From NCBI GenBank assembly GCA_015680905.1, contig CM027377.1, forward strand, positions 6,224,501-6,288,500: a stretch of 64,000 bases of DNA, read 5' to 3'. Below the pieces are notes generated by a model. The model ran no database searches, had not been told where the DNA came from, and saw only the letters and a program-made list of their open reading frames with translations. The translations under genes and the position numbers were made by a program. This DNA is from Coptis chinensis. Taxonomy: Eukaryota; Streptophyta; Magnoliopsida; Ranunculales; Ranunculaceae. Shown here in pieces: positions 34,686-45,995 of this stretch (position 1 is the first letter of the stretch; each line of letters starts with the position of its first letter).

Positions 34686-37266
34686 ATGAATCTTCTCAAA
34701 CTTACCCCTCACTGTCTCAACAATTACAAGCTTACCACTCTTCATTCCCTTCTCTCTTCACCCAGAACCCCAAACTCATCTCTCTTTCACCATGCCATCT
34801 CTTTATCCACTTCTTCTTTCTCAATATCAGTCTCTAAGTTCAATTTCCATAACCATAGAACCAATGTTAGTAAGAGTGAAGGTTCAATGTGGGCTAGTGA
34901 AGTAGAAAGTATTGATCTTTTGAGAGACTATGAAGACTTAGCTACTGATGGACCTGTTTACAAGAAGACTCTAAGGTTGGTTGAGTGTTCCATGTTTGCT
35001 GCTGTCTCTGGACTTGCTTATTTTTTAAGCAATTCTCTTTCTATTGAGGTTAGTCTCAAATTTTTCTTCTTTGTTTTAATAAGTGTTGTAGAATTTTGTT
35101 TAGGAGAATTTTACTATACAGCCTATTATTACTCAATTGGTATGAGTTGATATTGAAGTGTAAATGAATGGCAAGTTGTTGGAAGTTTATTAGAAAGATA
35201 GGGTATACTGTTTTTGTTCCAAGTTAGAGGTATAACAGCATTAGGACAAAATGATAATCAGAATTTTGATGGCTGATAATAGGCATATGTCGATGGACAC
35301 TACAGGGTTGGAAAATTGGCCTATTGTCATACCGAGTACCGACACTGGAAGTAACCATAGTTTAACTTAGTTATTGTAATTCAAGTTTAGGGCAAAGAGA
35401 ATTATTTACTCATAATGCTAAATGCATGATCTCTTCTGGTTTCATAATGGTTCAGTAACCATAGTTTAACTTAGTTATATCATCTTTCTCAATGAAGGAA
35501 ATAGTGGCTTTATTAATATGTGGTATCCAGAGTGTTAGACACGAACTAGTGTTGGAATCGACTTGGGTATGGAGGGTAAGATTCAGCGTGTACTAGATTT
35601 CACTAGCATGAAAACAAAGGTTATTTCAGAAGAAAAACGCATAATATGTGATAGAAGCTGATGATTATCTATCTTGGAATTAAGAAAAGAAAATAATGAA
35701 ATACGCACCCAAGTCATAATGCAGATGTGGCTTGGACAAGTGCGTCACCCTTATGAAAGAATGCATTGAACCATATCTATCCGACTACACTATGTTTTCA
35801 TTGTTAATTATTATACTGAGGCAACTCTGGTTTTTTGCAGAACTATTTTGGTTGGTTCTTTGCATTTCCTATAGTTATATCCTCAATGAGATGGGGTCTA
35901 GCAGCTGGTAGAAAAACTATGGTTTGGCTCCCTCTGATCTCTTTGCTTTTTACTAAACTTTTACGATGATTTGAGGTTAGGCTGTATTTTTTTTTTTTCC
36001 GTTAATCTAGGTTAAGCTGTATTTGAATGGATATTTCAGGACTGACAAAATTAGGCATAAACTCAAATAAGCCTGTCCTCCTTTTCAGGTAGCCACTGCC
36101 ATGTTATTGTTTATTTTGTCTGGTCCAGTGAAAGCATCTACATATCTGGTGAGAATTCTTTGGAAATTCACTCCTGCACTTGCACTTGTTCATATTAGAG
36201 TATTCTTCACTCTTGCACTTCAAGAAATCCTTTTTTATTTTTTATTTTCTGCAATAAATGATTTATTAGTGCATTACCTCTCTTTTCTTGAAATGTGACC
36301 TTTTTTGTTGTATAATGTGAGTTGTGCATTCAAGGTAAATGGTATTCCTTCACTTGTTAAAATAACTGAATTATGTCTTATCTGTTGGTTTTATTGGACA
36401 GCTTATGCATGGATTAGTTGGTCTTTCCATGGGCTCTTCATGGAGGTATTAAACAAATATACTTTTAAATCCTCACCCTCCATACCGGATTTTCACATAG
36501 GTTCAGAAGTAATGCTTTGGCATGCAATTCCTTCTCCATCTCTTTCTTCTGTTCTTCTTTTCTCACCTTCTTCTGCCTTTTTGTTATACCTCAAAAAATC
36601 ACAACCTCTATAGAATAACAACTTGGTGATTTTTGTGCTTGTTCATCTTCTCAGGTTGGGAGCTAATTGGGGTCTTTCAATTGCCATGTGCACAGCTGTA
36701 TTGCCTGTTTCTAAATCCCGACTCCTCAGACCTTTTTCTGTGACATTTTTCAATTGCACATTATATATGCATTTCTGATGAGTGTAGATTTAATTCATGC
36801 AGGTTCGAGCAATGGGCGCAGTAGGGTATGTCCTAATATCATCGTTCCTAATAAGAGAAAATATACTTGCTCTGGTAAGGGATATACCTGTGAGATCTTG
36901 TTGAAACTAATCTTGTCTTTGCAACTTGGTTTCTGAATCCTTCTGTTAGATTTGCAGATCACCATAAACATCCATGCTTCTCTCACTTATTTGCTCACAG
37001 CCATAGGTGTAAATGCAGTTCCATCGATGAATACAATTTATACAATATTTGGCACACTGGTATTCTTCTAGTTGTTTTATTGTTCCGATTTTACTTCTGC
37101 TGCGTTGTGCTTGGCAGAAACTAAAATGTGTCCTTCATTGAAACAGCTTTTTCTCAATTGTGGATTCTTTGTATTCTTGCTACACATACTTTATGCTGTA
37201 ATTTTATCAAGGCTCGGGATGAAGGATTCTTTGACACTGCCAAGATGGCTCAAGAAAGCAATTTAA
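34686..37266 (+). CDS. Predicted plastid multi-pass membrane protein, eight exons
   Basis: Exons: 34686-35048, 35841-35921, 36089-36148, 36402-36445, 36655-36697, 36803-36874, 36958-37059, 37147-37266. All are GT/AG and in phase, giving 294 residues. The first ~65 residues are rich in Ser, Thr and Asn and poor in acidic residues, as in a plastid transit peptide. Then comes the motif MWASEVESIDLLRDYEDLA and about six hydrophobic segments: SMFAAVSGLAYFL, YFGWFFAFPIVISS, VATAMLLFILSG, LMHGLVGLSMG, VGYVLISSFLI, and LFLNCGFFVFLLHILYAVI near the C terminus. It resembles a conserved plant/cyanobacterial-type integral membrane family (I believe DUF2232-like), with no proven function. The last acceptor was chosen at 37147 because the nearer one at 37119 leads to an immediate stop. 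Confidence 0.8.
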
Positions 37267-38237
37267 TGGTGAATTGGTTGTCAGTTGGCACTGCAGTCCT
37301 AAAGTGTTCTCGGCCTTCTATTTGCTCTTATTGAGTTCGAGGAGGTTGCCGAAGACTCCACAACTACTGTGGTCACGACATTTAAGTTCACCAATATAAT
37401 GGTCACAGTTTTATTTCGTGTTACTGTAATGTTCCTTATGGTAAAATCACTGGCGTGGAGCATACTTGTATATAAAATGTGTACGTTGAATCAGATCATT
37501 TTGAGGTTGTTTGTTTTTGTCACATTTTTATTGGGCAATAAGGGTCCTTTAGATTCGGAATCTGGTTTGCTTTTTTAGATTATTTTTATTTGAACTTCAA
37601 AAGCCAACCATGTCAACATCCATGTCTGAACATCCAAAGAAGAGTAGAAGACTAATGACGGTGTCAGTTTTCATGTGAACTGGGTGACTTGCATGAGGTC
37701 CATGAATCTTCATTGAAGACCATAAGCCGTGGTAATTCCCGTAGTGGGGGAACACTACCTCATAACAGACCCTTACAACCTGCAAGTAGACGTCTCATGA
37801 TCTTTATCATGAGATCCAGACGAGTGATCTATCTATATCTTCTTTTGTATCACATCTTCCACTTTTGTGGCTATTGGCCACCCTCTCCATCTATCCCAAA
37901 CTCGTTTGTCATTGACAAACAGTAACCAGAAGAGTACCTTGCTAAGTTGTTATAACCGACTTCTCAGTCCAATTTGTACTTCAATCTTATAAGCACTTTC
38001 AGTGCGTTGCTGCAACATTGACTTAAAAGAATTTAACCCCAAATAGAAAAATCAAATCAAATAAAAGAGTTGCAAAGTTGACATGGATCATACGAAAACA
38101 GAAATTCTTCATTCACGTTGCACTGAGTTATTATGTTTTTATGTTAGCACCATTGTTGGAAATGAACATATAGTTTATTCTTACAAATATATGAGAAAAG
38201 AAAAGGGGCTCCCGGGACCATTCCTTACTGAAATTGC
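37267..38237. other. Gap between convergent genes, no gene seen
   Basis: Contains the 3' regions of the membrane protein gene (plus) and of the phosphoglycerate mutase gene (minus). Short open frames here have no recognisable content. Confidence 0.5.
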
Positions 38238-40910
38238 TCATATGTTCAGTTTAAGGAATGTTTTGATGATTCCCATCATTTCACCCCCAGGAAATCGCCC
38301 AAGGCACCCCCTTGCCGCTGCTATCTCGCTAAATTCACGGACTGAATCACCGCTAAAACCTCTGCCTGTTTTACTTATCTGCTCTTCGACCTTCAGTTCT
38401 CGTAAATCTTCATCAGGCTCCACTTTTGGAAGAGGAAAAGGCTCAAGAGAGGTCCCCATAACAATGGCCTCCCCTCCCACGGCATTCACAAAGTTTTGTA
38501 ACCGGCATAGTGCAAATGGGACTGGTTCAAAGCTGTGATCTCCATATTCTACAGGAGTAGAGTGGTCTCCTGTGATGCATAATGAATATCGGAAATTTCC
38601 TGTTGACTCTGCTTCCCACAGGAGCCTGGCCAACTGTCCTATTGCTTGATCAACAGCTTCCAATCCTTTTACTTTAAAGATGCTCGCCTTATCATGACCC
38701 ACATCATCTATTGCCTATGACAACAAAATAGTACAGGTTTACACTTGTGGAGTTGAGAAAACATAACTTGTGTATGGAGAAATGAACAAAAATTTGGAAA
38801 ATGGGATCTTTACCCCCAGCATTTGAGAGATACCTAAGCATTGTGACAATGAAGAAGCTAATAAAATACTGAAACTTTGTATGTTACGACCTTAATGTGG
38901 AGGAACCCAAAGTCATAGCCATCAACTCGCCCAGGTTTGTGATCTTCCTCTCCTGGCACAAAAACAAGAGGACATGGTTGGACTGGAGCTGAGAGTGCTT
39001 TAGCTATAGCAATTGCTTTGGAAGTTAGAAGGGTTCGATAGTCTCCAGTTGCACCAGGAGCTTCTAGGATATCAAGGCCAAGTGACAAACCCAAGCCTGC
39101 TATAATTTTGGTGGGAGCTACCATACAAGGCCATAACCCATGCTTCTTTTCAAATGGAGGAACCTGAGCAAATAAAAATGACTAATTAAGAGAGGCTCAC
39201 ACTTCGAAATTCGGTAAACCACTGCTGCAATACACAATAAAAGGGGCCAGGTAGAGTAAAGTCTTATGTGACAAACATACGAAATACTTCTGTTTCCTCA
39301 AAAAGTGTAAATATAAGAGAAAGAGAAGATATAGCATAATACACCAGAAAATTAACCTCGATCATTATACCACAACCACGTAAAAGGACAACGTTAGCAA
39401 TTGTCTTCCCTTCTGCAGCACGCTTTGCATTCAACGGGTGAGAGACAAGAATTTGTGAGATTTCCTTGGATACTTCATTGACAACTGCAGCAGTATGCTT
39501 TGCTTCATCAGTATCATCCAGAGGTTCAACTTTCAAAAGTAAGCGGTTGTCCTTCAACGGATCTGTTCCTGATATATTTCCACTCAACTTTGGCCCTTTT
39601 ACAACCACTCCACATCTGTGCTCTGTGGCATATCTGATGGAAAAGTGGAAAACATACGGTTTCAAACTTCAGAGCATAAACTTCTGACGAAGATTACATT
39701 CTTCAAAGATGTACGAAATAAATGTTTATCCTCTTCAAAGACAAATCAGTATAGCAATGTATCCAACATAAATAAATAATGCCCTCAAATTATCTCAAGC
39801 AACAGACTACATGCAGATATCTTTACAAAAGAGCATAATCAATTTCAGTACTTCAATAAAAAGTAACTGCTGGTAAATCTACTTTAACTTAAAATTGTAA
39901 TCAGCTCCGATTCGCCTTTAATGTTACTTCAAAATTAATTTACAAAGAATTTGCACCTGACTCTAACTTCATATCCCGGATAAGATGGCAGCTTCATTCC
40001 ATCCAATGCTGCACAGAAGATAGGACCTTCTTCCTCAAAGTGCCTGTCAGCCCTTCTGCTAGTAACAATTCCAGTTTTGTCGTCCCATGTTGCAAAGTTC
40101 GACTAAAGATAGTGATAGGTCATTATATGAACATTATATGAAGAAATCAACAAAAACTTGCATTGACAAACTTGTCATAGGATTCCGGTATAGAGAAACC
40201 AAGTATGAAAAATTCACCTTCAGGCAGAAGCCAAGGGAAGAGTAAGTCATGGAATGCCCAAACCATATTAATAGAGTGAAGTCTATGCATATACATAGTA
40301 CTTTCAGCACCAACAAGCTATTCAATCAATTATCCGAAACAAGCTAATTACTTAGAAGCAGTCCAGTTATTTGAATATTTAATACAAAACAACAATGCAA
40401 CTTCATGCTACTTAATTATCCATAACTCTATCAAAGATATTGCTTTTTGCATATTGAATCCCAAGAATAATGTACAGAATGCTGAAATGGATAAATGGTA
40501 AGACTTGTTAAATATCACGCCTTAACGAAAATAAATTCAAGAATATTTAACAAAAGATCGCCTACAAATGAAGTTAAAGCATTTTCTACATTAGCTAAAA
40601 CTACCTTGAATGCAATATCTCCTGGGGACATTGCCAAGCCAGCACCCATCGATTCAAATGCACCTCGACCTCGATAATAGACTCTTGGATCATACCCCAA
40701 TAAAGAGAGATGAGCTGTGTCACTCCCACAAGCCAACCCTGCCTCAACAGGATCCATAAGTCCATTTACTCCAGCTGAAGCAATGGCATCCAAATTGGGT
40801 GTCTTGGCAACTTGCAGAGGAGTACGATACCCAAATCTCGGTAACGACACATCGCCCAATCCATCAATCAGCACGAACGCTACTCGTTCCTTGGGCTGCT
40901 TGCATCCCAT
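38238..40910 (-). CDS. 2,3-bisphosphoglycerate-independent phosphoglycerate mutase, archaeal (ApgM) type, five exons
   Basis: It interconverts 3- and 2-phosphoglycerate in glycolysis, as a metal-dependent enzyme of the alkaline phosphatase superfamily. Exons: 40910-40605, 40102-39957, 39633-39357, 39163-38891, 38714-38238, all in phase with GT/AG borders; 492 residues, normal for the plant ApgM-like family. The N terminus FVLIDGLGDVSLP holds the first metal-binding Asp. TPNLDAIASAGVNGLMDP and AHLSLLGYDP follow, the latter with the likely phospho-accepting Ser. MGAGLAMSPGDIAFK ends exon 1. YDFGFLHIK ends exon 4. Exon 5 has AIDDVGHDKA with the metal-binding Asp and His, and CITGDHSTPVEYGDHSFEPV. 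Plants also have the larger bacterial-type iPGAM as the main glycolytic form, so this may be an accessory isozyme. No transit peptide seen. Confidence 0.93.
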
Positions 40911-41632
40911 GCCTATATCTCTCTTCTTGTATAAATAGTGAATATTAAATGTATAACAAAGGTGATGGAGGGTTTAAACAATTGTCTTCCACAAGTATAA
41001 ACAATTGAGGGGATGGATGGTTTCTCCACTTGCCTTCTGCAAACCAGAGTTGGTTGCCTCCACTATTTTTTTCAGTCAGTTATACGCGAAATGTTCGATA
41101 CGTATTTTTGTCCTTACGCAACTTTCTCACGGCCCCGGGGCTCGAAAGTTTACAGTCTAGAGCCCATTTATGTTTGGGCTTAATGGTAGCTGATAAGTCC
41201 AGCAGTCCTTTTCTTTTTCACTGAGAGACGATTTTTGATGACACACTGATTTTCATGAAAGAACGAGAGTATGAGAAATGTTTTTTTGTAAGTAGACTAG
41301 TAGAGTATTTAGAGTGTTAGTTAATATCAAAATACGACCATTTTATTTTTTATTTTTTCAGGAAAGAGTTAAAATAGTGCATTTCCTAAAACCTAATGGC
41401 AAGGTGATTATATTAGAAATTGATATTTTCGGCACAATCTAGCCATCATAGCCAACAATTGTCATTCAGTTCATCACCGCACTATTTGCTTTCACAATAA
41501 ATTTTGTTAGTTCTCTTTAAACCTCACTTTAGCAGCTACACACATTAAGTGCCGACTAAAACAAATTTTTTATGGGTTGATGAGACTAAAACAAATAGCT
41601 AAAGGCCCAAGTCCAACCGGTCAGTTTGTATA
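40911..41632. other. Upstream region of the phosphoglycerate mutase gene, no gene seen
   Basis: Should hold the promoter for the minus-strand gene. Otherwise AT-rich, with no supported feature. Confidence 0.45.
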
Positions 41633-41640
41633 ATTCTAAT

Positions 41641-41969
41641 AAGTGCCGACTCATCATTAAGGCCAAAAAGGCAACCACCTAAGGCCTCACTTAAGGAAGG
41701 CCTCGTAATCTCCTATAACTTCACAAAATCACCAAAAACTTCCTTAAAAATAGGTCTTAATTTACTCACATTATGAACCCAAAGATAGGACTCTCAAGTG
41801 AACATAATCTTCTTAAATATTTGGTTTACAGCTAGTATATTCCTAAAAAAAATACTTTTATTCTTTATTTCAATTAATAACTTTCACTTTGTAGAGTTTT
41901 TTTTATAGTTAACGAAGGCCACGTTTTGAGCTTCTGCCTTAGGCCACAAGTTGGGTCGAGCCGGCCCTG
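41641..41969. mobile_element. hAT-type MITE, 329 bp
   Basis: 8-bp duplication ATTCTAAT (41633-41640 and 41970-41977). The right terminus, reverse-complemented, is CAGGGCCGGCTCGACCC, a common hAT end; the left reads AAGTGCCGACTCATC and is degraded. Both sides contain GGCCT-rich motifs (AAGGCCTCACTTAAGGAAGG on the left, GCCTTAGGCCACAAG on the right). Non-coding. Confidence 0.85.
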
Positions 41970-43219
41970 ATTCTAATCGCCAATAACAAATTTGTATGCT
42001 CTCTTTCCTTTCTTTCACTCTCAATTCTTAGTCAGACCTCAATAAAAAAAAAAGTTAAAAAAAAACAAAAAAAACACAATTTCATAAAGGACTTGTGGCG
42101 CCTAATTATTTGTAAAACTCATTATCATTATCAATATCAATAAAATTTCCACATAAAAAACAAAAAAAAACAAAAAAACAAAACAAATTAATTTTTTATT
42201 TTCAATGTCAATCTTTTATAAGTCTATATTTATATATAATGTTATAATGGTATGTCACTCTCAATTCTTAAACAAACGGTCAGACCTAACCAAAAAAAAA
42301 AAAAAACAAACAAAAAACACAAATTCAAAAAGAGGACTTGTGGTCAGCTTTTATGTTTATCCTAATTATTTTAAAAACTCATTAAATCAATAAAAAACTT
42401 TAAAAAAAATAAAAATAAAACAATGTAATTTTTTATTTTCAATGTTAATCTTTTATAAGTCTATATAATATTATACATTATGTATAATATTGTTATATAT
42501 AAATAACATTATAAGTCTATATAAGACTTATATAATATTATATAGACTTATAACATTATAGGAAGCGGCCCTGATTCTAATCGCCAATAACAAACTCGTA
42601 TGCTCTCTTTCTTTTCTTTCACTCTCAATTCTTAAACAAATGGTCATACCTCAATAAAAAAAAAAGTTAAAAAAAAAAAACAAAAAAAAAACACAATTTC
42701 ATAAAGGACTTGTGGCGCAGCTCTTTGCACGTTTGTCCTAATTATTTGTAAAACTCATTATCATTATCAATATCAATAAAATTTCCACATAAAAAACAAA
42801 AAAAAAACAAAAAAACAAAACAAAGTAATTTTTTATTTTCAATGTTAATCTTTTATAAGTCTATATTTATATATAATGTTATAATGGTATTTCACTCTCA
42901 ATTCTTAAACAAACGGTCAGACCTAACCCAAAAAAAAAAAAAACAAACAAAAAACACAAATTCAAAAAGAGGACTTGCGGTGCAGTTTGTTGCATAATTA
43001 TCCTAATTATTTGTAAAACTCATTATCATTATCAATAAAATTTCAACTTAAAAAAAAAACAAAATAAAACAATGTAATTTTTTATTTTCAATTTTAATCT
43101 TTTATAAGTCTATATAATATTATACATTATGTATAATGTTATAATGTTATATATAAATAACATTATAAGTCTATATAAGACTTATATAATGTTATATATA
43201 CTTATAATATTATAGGAAG
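41962..43219. repeat. Tandem duplication of ~0.6 kb units starting in a MITE end
   Basis: Unit 1 is 41962-42565 (604 bp), unit 2 is 42566-43219 (654 bp). Each begins CGGCCCTGATTCTAATCGCC and ends ATTATAGGAAG. Within each unit there are two half-units sharing CACTCTCAATTCTTA, A-rich runs mixed with CAAAAAA, GGACTTG, CCTAATTATTTGTAAAACTC, CAATGTTAATCTTTTATAAG and TCTATAT. Non-coding and extremely A-rich in places. Confidence 0.88.
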
Positions 43220-43234
43220 TTAACAATTTGTTGA

Positions 43235-43921
43235 ATTGTCTCTCCTGGCTTAGAGTCATCCTTAGCTGAGATTATAACTCATGATCCTCCTCCTCGAAGT
43301 AGTGATCCAGGTGATCCTCCTCTTCGAAATAGTGATCCTGGTGATCCTCCTCCAAGATATCCGTTAACTGATAATACTGGTTGGATTGTTGTACCTGAGT
43401 TAGTTGATCAAGAAGATGTCCGTGATATATTTGGCGCTCCTTTTGATGAGTACAGTCCTGGTTGGATTGTTCCTGTGTTGGCTGAAGTTGCTCATATTAT
43501 TCCTGAAAATGTGGAAATTATCCCTAACACCGAGCAGCAGCAAGAGAATGTAGAAATTATCCCTGCCCAGCAAAATGGAAATTTCTTCGGTTTGAATGGT
43601 TTTAATGCATTTCCCTGGGGTTTTAATAATTTTGGATTTAATGCATTTCCTCCTGGCTGGGGATTTAATAATTTTGGGGGGTTTGATAATATTGGGGATT
43701 TTGGGTTTCCTGTTGTTGAACCTTTGCCGGATTTCTTTGGAGCTGAAGTTGAACTTTGTCCTAATATTGGGGATTTCTTTGGATTTGAACCCGATAAGGT
43801 ACACAATTCTCTTAAGGCTTATGATCCATGCATGGTGGAAAAGTTTAATGAGGGCTTATGGAGACTTCTTTGCTGTTTTGAGATGTGGCCTATTAAAAAA
43901 TATATATATATCCTTTTGTGA
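43235..43921 (+). CDS. Unrecognised Pro/Asp- and Asn/Gly/Phe-rich protein, copy 1
   Basis: An open frame runs from after a stop near 43234 to 43921, with no clear ATG before 43475, so the 5' end is probably an exon. Parts: ESSLAEIITHDPPPRSSDPG with a repeated DPGDPPP unit, then TGWIVVPELV, FGAPFDEYSPGWIV, an acidic EIIP/QQQEN linker, and an aromatic low-complexity domain with GFNAFPWGFNNFG and GWGFNNFGGFDNIG. After GDFFGFEPDK a donor-like GGTACAC at 43798 may end the exon. I know no family with this architecture. Codon choice and frame maintenance suggest real coding history; the second copy downstream supports this. Could also be coding sequence of an unrecognised mobile element. Confidence 0.5.
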   Translation: MVSPGLESSLAEIITHDPPPRSSDPGDPPLRNSDPGDPPPRYPLTDNTGWIVVPELVDQEDVRDIFGAPFDEYSPGWIVPVLAEVAHIIPENVEIIPNTEQQQENVEIIPAQQNGNFFGLNGFNAFPWGFNNFGFNAFPPGWGFNNFGGFDNIGDFGFPVVEPLPDFFGAEVELCPNIGDFFGFEPDKVHNSLKAYDPCMVEKFNEGLWRLLCCFEMWPIKKYIYILL

Positions 43922-44028
43922 TGAAAAATATCTTGTTCCACAATGTTTATCTTTTGCTTATTTTATGTGTTATCTTTTGCTTTTTGTTTTATAACTTTTT
44001 TTTGTTGTTGTTTTGTCTGTGATTTGTA

Positions 44029-44760
44029 GAGTTCTTTCTGGAGGCTTTAGAGTCATCCTTACCTGAGATTATAACTCATGATCCTCCTCCTCGAAGTAGT
44101 GATTCTGATGATCCTCCTCCTCGAAGTAGTGATCCTGGTGATCCTCCTCCAAGTAGAGATCCCTTAACTGATGATACTGGTTGGATTGTTGTACCTGAGT
44201 TGGCTAGTGAAGTTGTCCGTGACAGATGTGGCGCTCCTTTTGATGAGTACAGTCCTGGTTGGATTGTTCTTGTGTTGGCTGAAGTTGCCCATATTGTTCC
44301 TGGGTTGGTCGAAAATGTGGAAATTATCCCTGCTGTGATTTTTGGAGATGGCATAAATGAGAATGAGCAGCAGCAAGAAAATGCGGAAATTATCCCTACT
44401 GTGATTTTTGGAGAGGGCGTAAATGAGAATGAGTAGCAGCAAAATGGACTTGTGCTTGGGGGTTTAAATAACTTTGGGGATGCAAATTTCTTTGGTTTGA
44501 ATGCATTACCTTTTGGGAGAGGGCGTAAATGAGAATGAGCAGCAGCAAAATGGACTTGTGCTTGGGGGTTTAAATAACTTTGGGTCTTGGTTTGAATGGT
44601 TTAAATTTTGGAGATCATGGTTTTAATGCATTTCCTCTTAATGTTTGGGATTTCAATAATTTTGGAGGGTTTCCTAATATTGGGAATTTCAATAATTTTG
44701 AAGGGTTTACATTGTTGATGAACCTCTAATATTGGGGATTTCTTTAGAGCCGAAGTTGAA
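44029..44760 (+). pseudogene. Unrecognised N/G/F-rich protein, copy 2, degenerate
   Basis: It starts after an acceptor-like TGTGATTTGTAG with FFLEALESSLPEIITHDPPP, then DPPPRSSD units, TGWIVVPELA, FGAPFDEYSPGWIV and EVAHIVPG, parallel to copy 1. EIIPAVIFGDGINENEQQQ follows and is itself duplicated (EIIPTVIFGEGVNENE). A stop codon closes the frame at 44436. Beyond it the Phe/Asn-rich part is still visible (GLNNFGDANFFGLNALP, later FNNFGGFPNIGNFNNF) but is interrupted by an internal ~104-bp duplication (about 44427 and 44530) and frame changes. The EALESS start suggests the true exon start also for copy 1. Confidence 0.5.
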
Positions 44761-44780
44761 CATTGTTATGTTTAACATGT

Positions 44781-44902
44781 GGCACTTAACTTTTAGTCTC
44801 TTTAGTTGACTGAAAGACCAATTTTACTTCTTCAATTTGTAGGCACTTAATTTTTAGTCTCTTTAGTTGACTGAAAGACCAATTTTACTTCTTCAATTTG
44901 TA
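44781..44902. repeat. Perfect-length 61-bp tandem duplication
   Basis: Two units, 44781-44841 and 44842-44902, starting GGCACTTAA and ending CTTCAATTTGTA. They differ at one base. A recent event, or one kept uniform by conversion. Confidence 0.95.
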
Positions 44903-45097
44903 TTGTTTGTTTGACTTGTTCCAATCTATTATCTCTGTTGGTTGACGTCATGTGGGACTCACCAATTTTGAAATGCATATGCAGTAAGAGCTCCAACGAC
45001 AAAACTGGTTTTTCTCATTCCGATTCACTAGTGCTATAGAGGCAAACAATACCGCTTCAGTGAATCCACTCAAATCCCTTATAATAGTTGAAATCAT

Positions 45098-45502
45098 AGT
45101 ACAAAATATCAGGATATGAGTATTTATCGATATTCAATTTCTGGATATGTATCGTGGATATATCCCTCTCTTTGGAGATATTTGACATTGCTTCATATGT
45201 AAATATCATAGATATATCCAAAATATCATAGATATTGTAGATATTTATTGATATATCATGATACATTATTTATATTTATTTGAAATATAATGGTAAATAT
45301 TAAATAAAATTGTTATATACACAAAATATCGCTAAATATCACAAAATATCTTCAAATATCACAAATATTACAAATATTATCGAAATATCACCGATATTTA
45401 CAGTCGTATATATCTATAAACACATTGTGATATTTATATATCTTTTTCTGAAATCTGAATAGATATCTCTAAATATCGCGATATATCAGAATATTTTGTA
45501 CT
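45098..45502. mobile_element. 405-bp AT-rich element with 12-bp inverted ends and 14-bp flanking repeats
   Basis: Termini AGTACAAAATAT and ATATTTTGTACT are perfect inverted repeats. ATAGTTGAAATCAT lies on both sides (45084-45097 and 45503-45516), fourteen bases without mismatch. The interior is made of scattered ATATC/GATAT motifs in both orientations and no coding frame. Fourteen bases is longer than the duplications of the common plant DNA transposon groups (2-3, 8 or 9-10), so I leave the class open. Confidence 0.7.
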
Positions 45503-45513
45503 ATAGTTGAAAT

Positions 45514-45995
45514 CATGGCTGATGCGAAAAGTGAACTCCCAACTAAGAATCCTCTAGACAAATATTTACCAGTTGAAGAACTAAGTCAACTAGCAACAGA
45601 CACAACCATCATCAAGAACCTTGGATTATTACCATCCCCACGTACATAGCTGAACCTCTTCATCAGATGTCTCAACACTTGACCCGAAAACCAAGCTAAA
45701 GCAAGTCCGCTCAAAAGAAACAACACCTTCACAAAGTAAGCGAAACACGACTTCATGACCCACATTGTTAGCAACAATTTTGATGACATTTCTGGTGGAG
45801 GTGGCGCATTCACTATTGAAGACATATATACTCCGAACAACACCCAGAAGACAACCATGCATGCCGACTGACCCCGGCACCTTCCGTGTGTACCCATACC
45901 AAAATGCCATCTTTTTCTTGTTCAAATAACCAGCTAAACCTACCAAACACAAAAAACCAATCTGAAGAAATATTACGATATTAGGTCTGACCCAT
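45514..45995. pseudogene. Possible gene remnant, product unknown
   Basis: On the plus strand ATG at 45514 opens a 44-codon frame that reads like protein (ADAKSELPTKNPLDKYLPVE, then ELSQLATDTTIIKN) before a stop at 45646. On the minus strand a competing frame (46000-45629) begins with a hydrophobic NIVIFLQIGFLCLVGLAGYL segment. I cannot decide which strand was coding, and neither matches a family I know. The 405-bp element sits directly upstream of the plus-strand ATG. Confidence 0.25.

Noticed and set aside
43400-44442. Minus-strand open frames up to 134 codons
   Set aside because: Antisense of the plus-strand Pro/Asp and N/G/F-rich repeats; the text is low-complexity and has no conserved features of its own.
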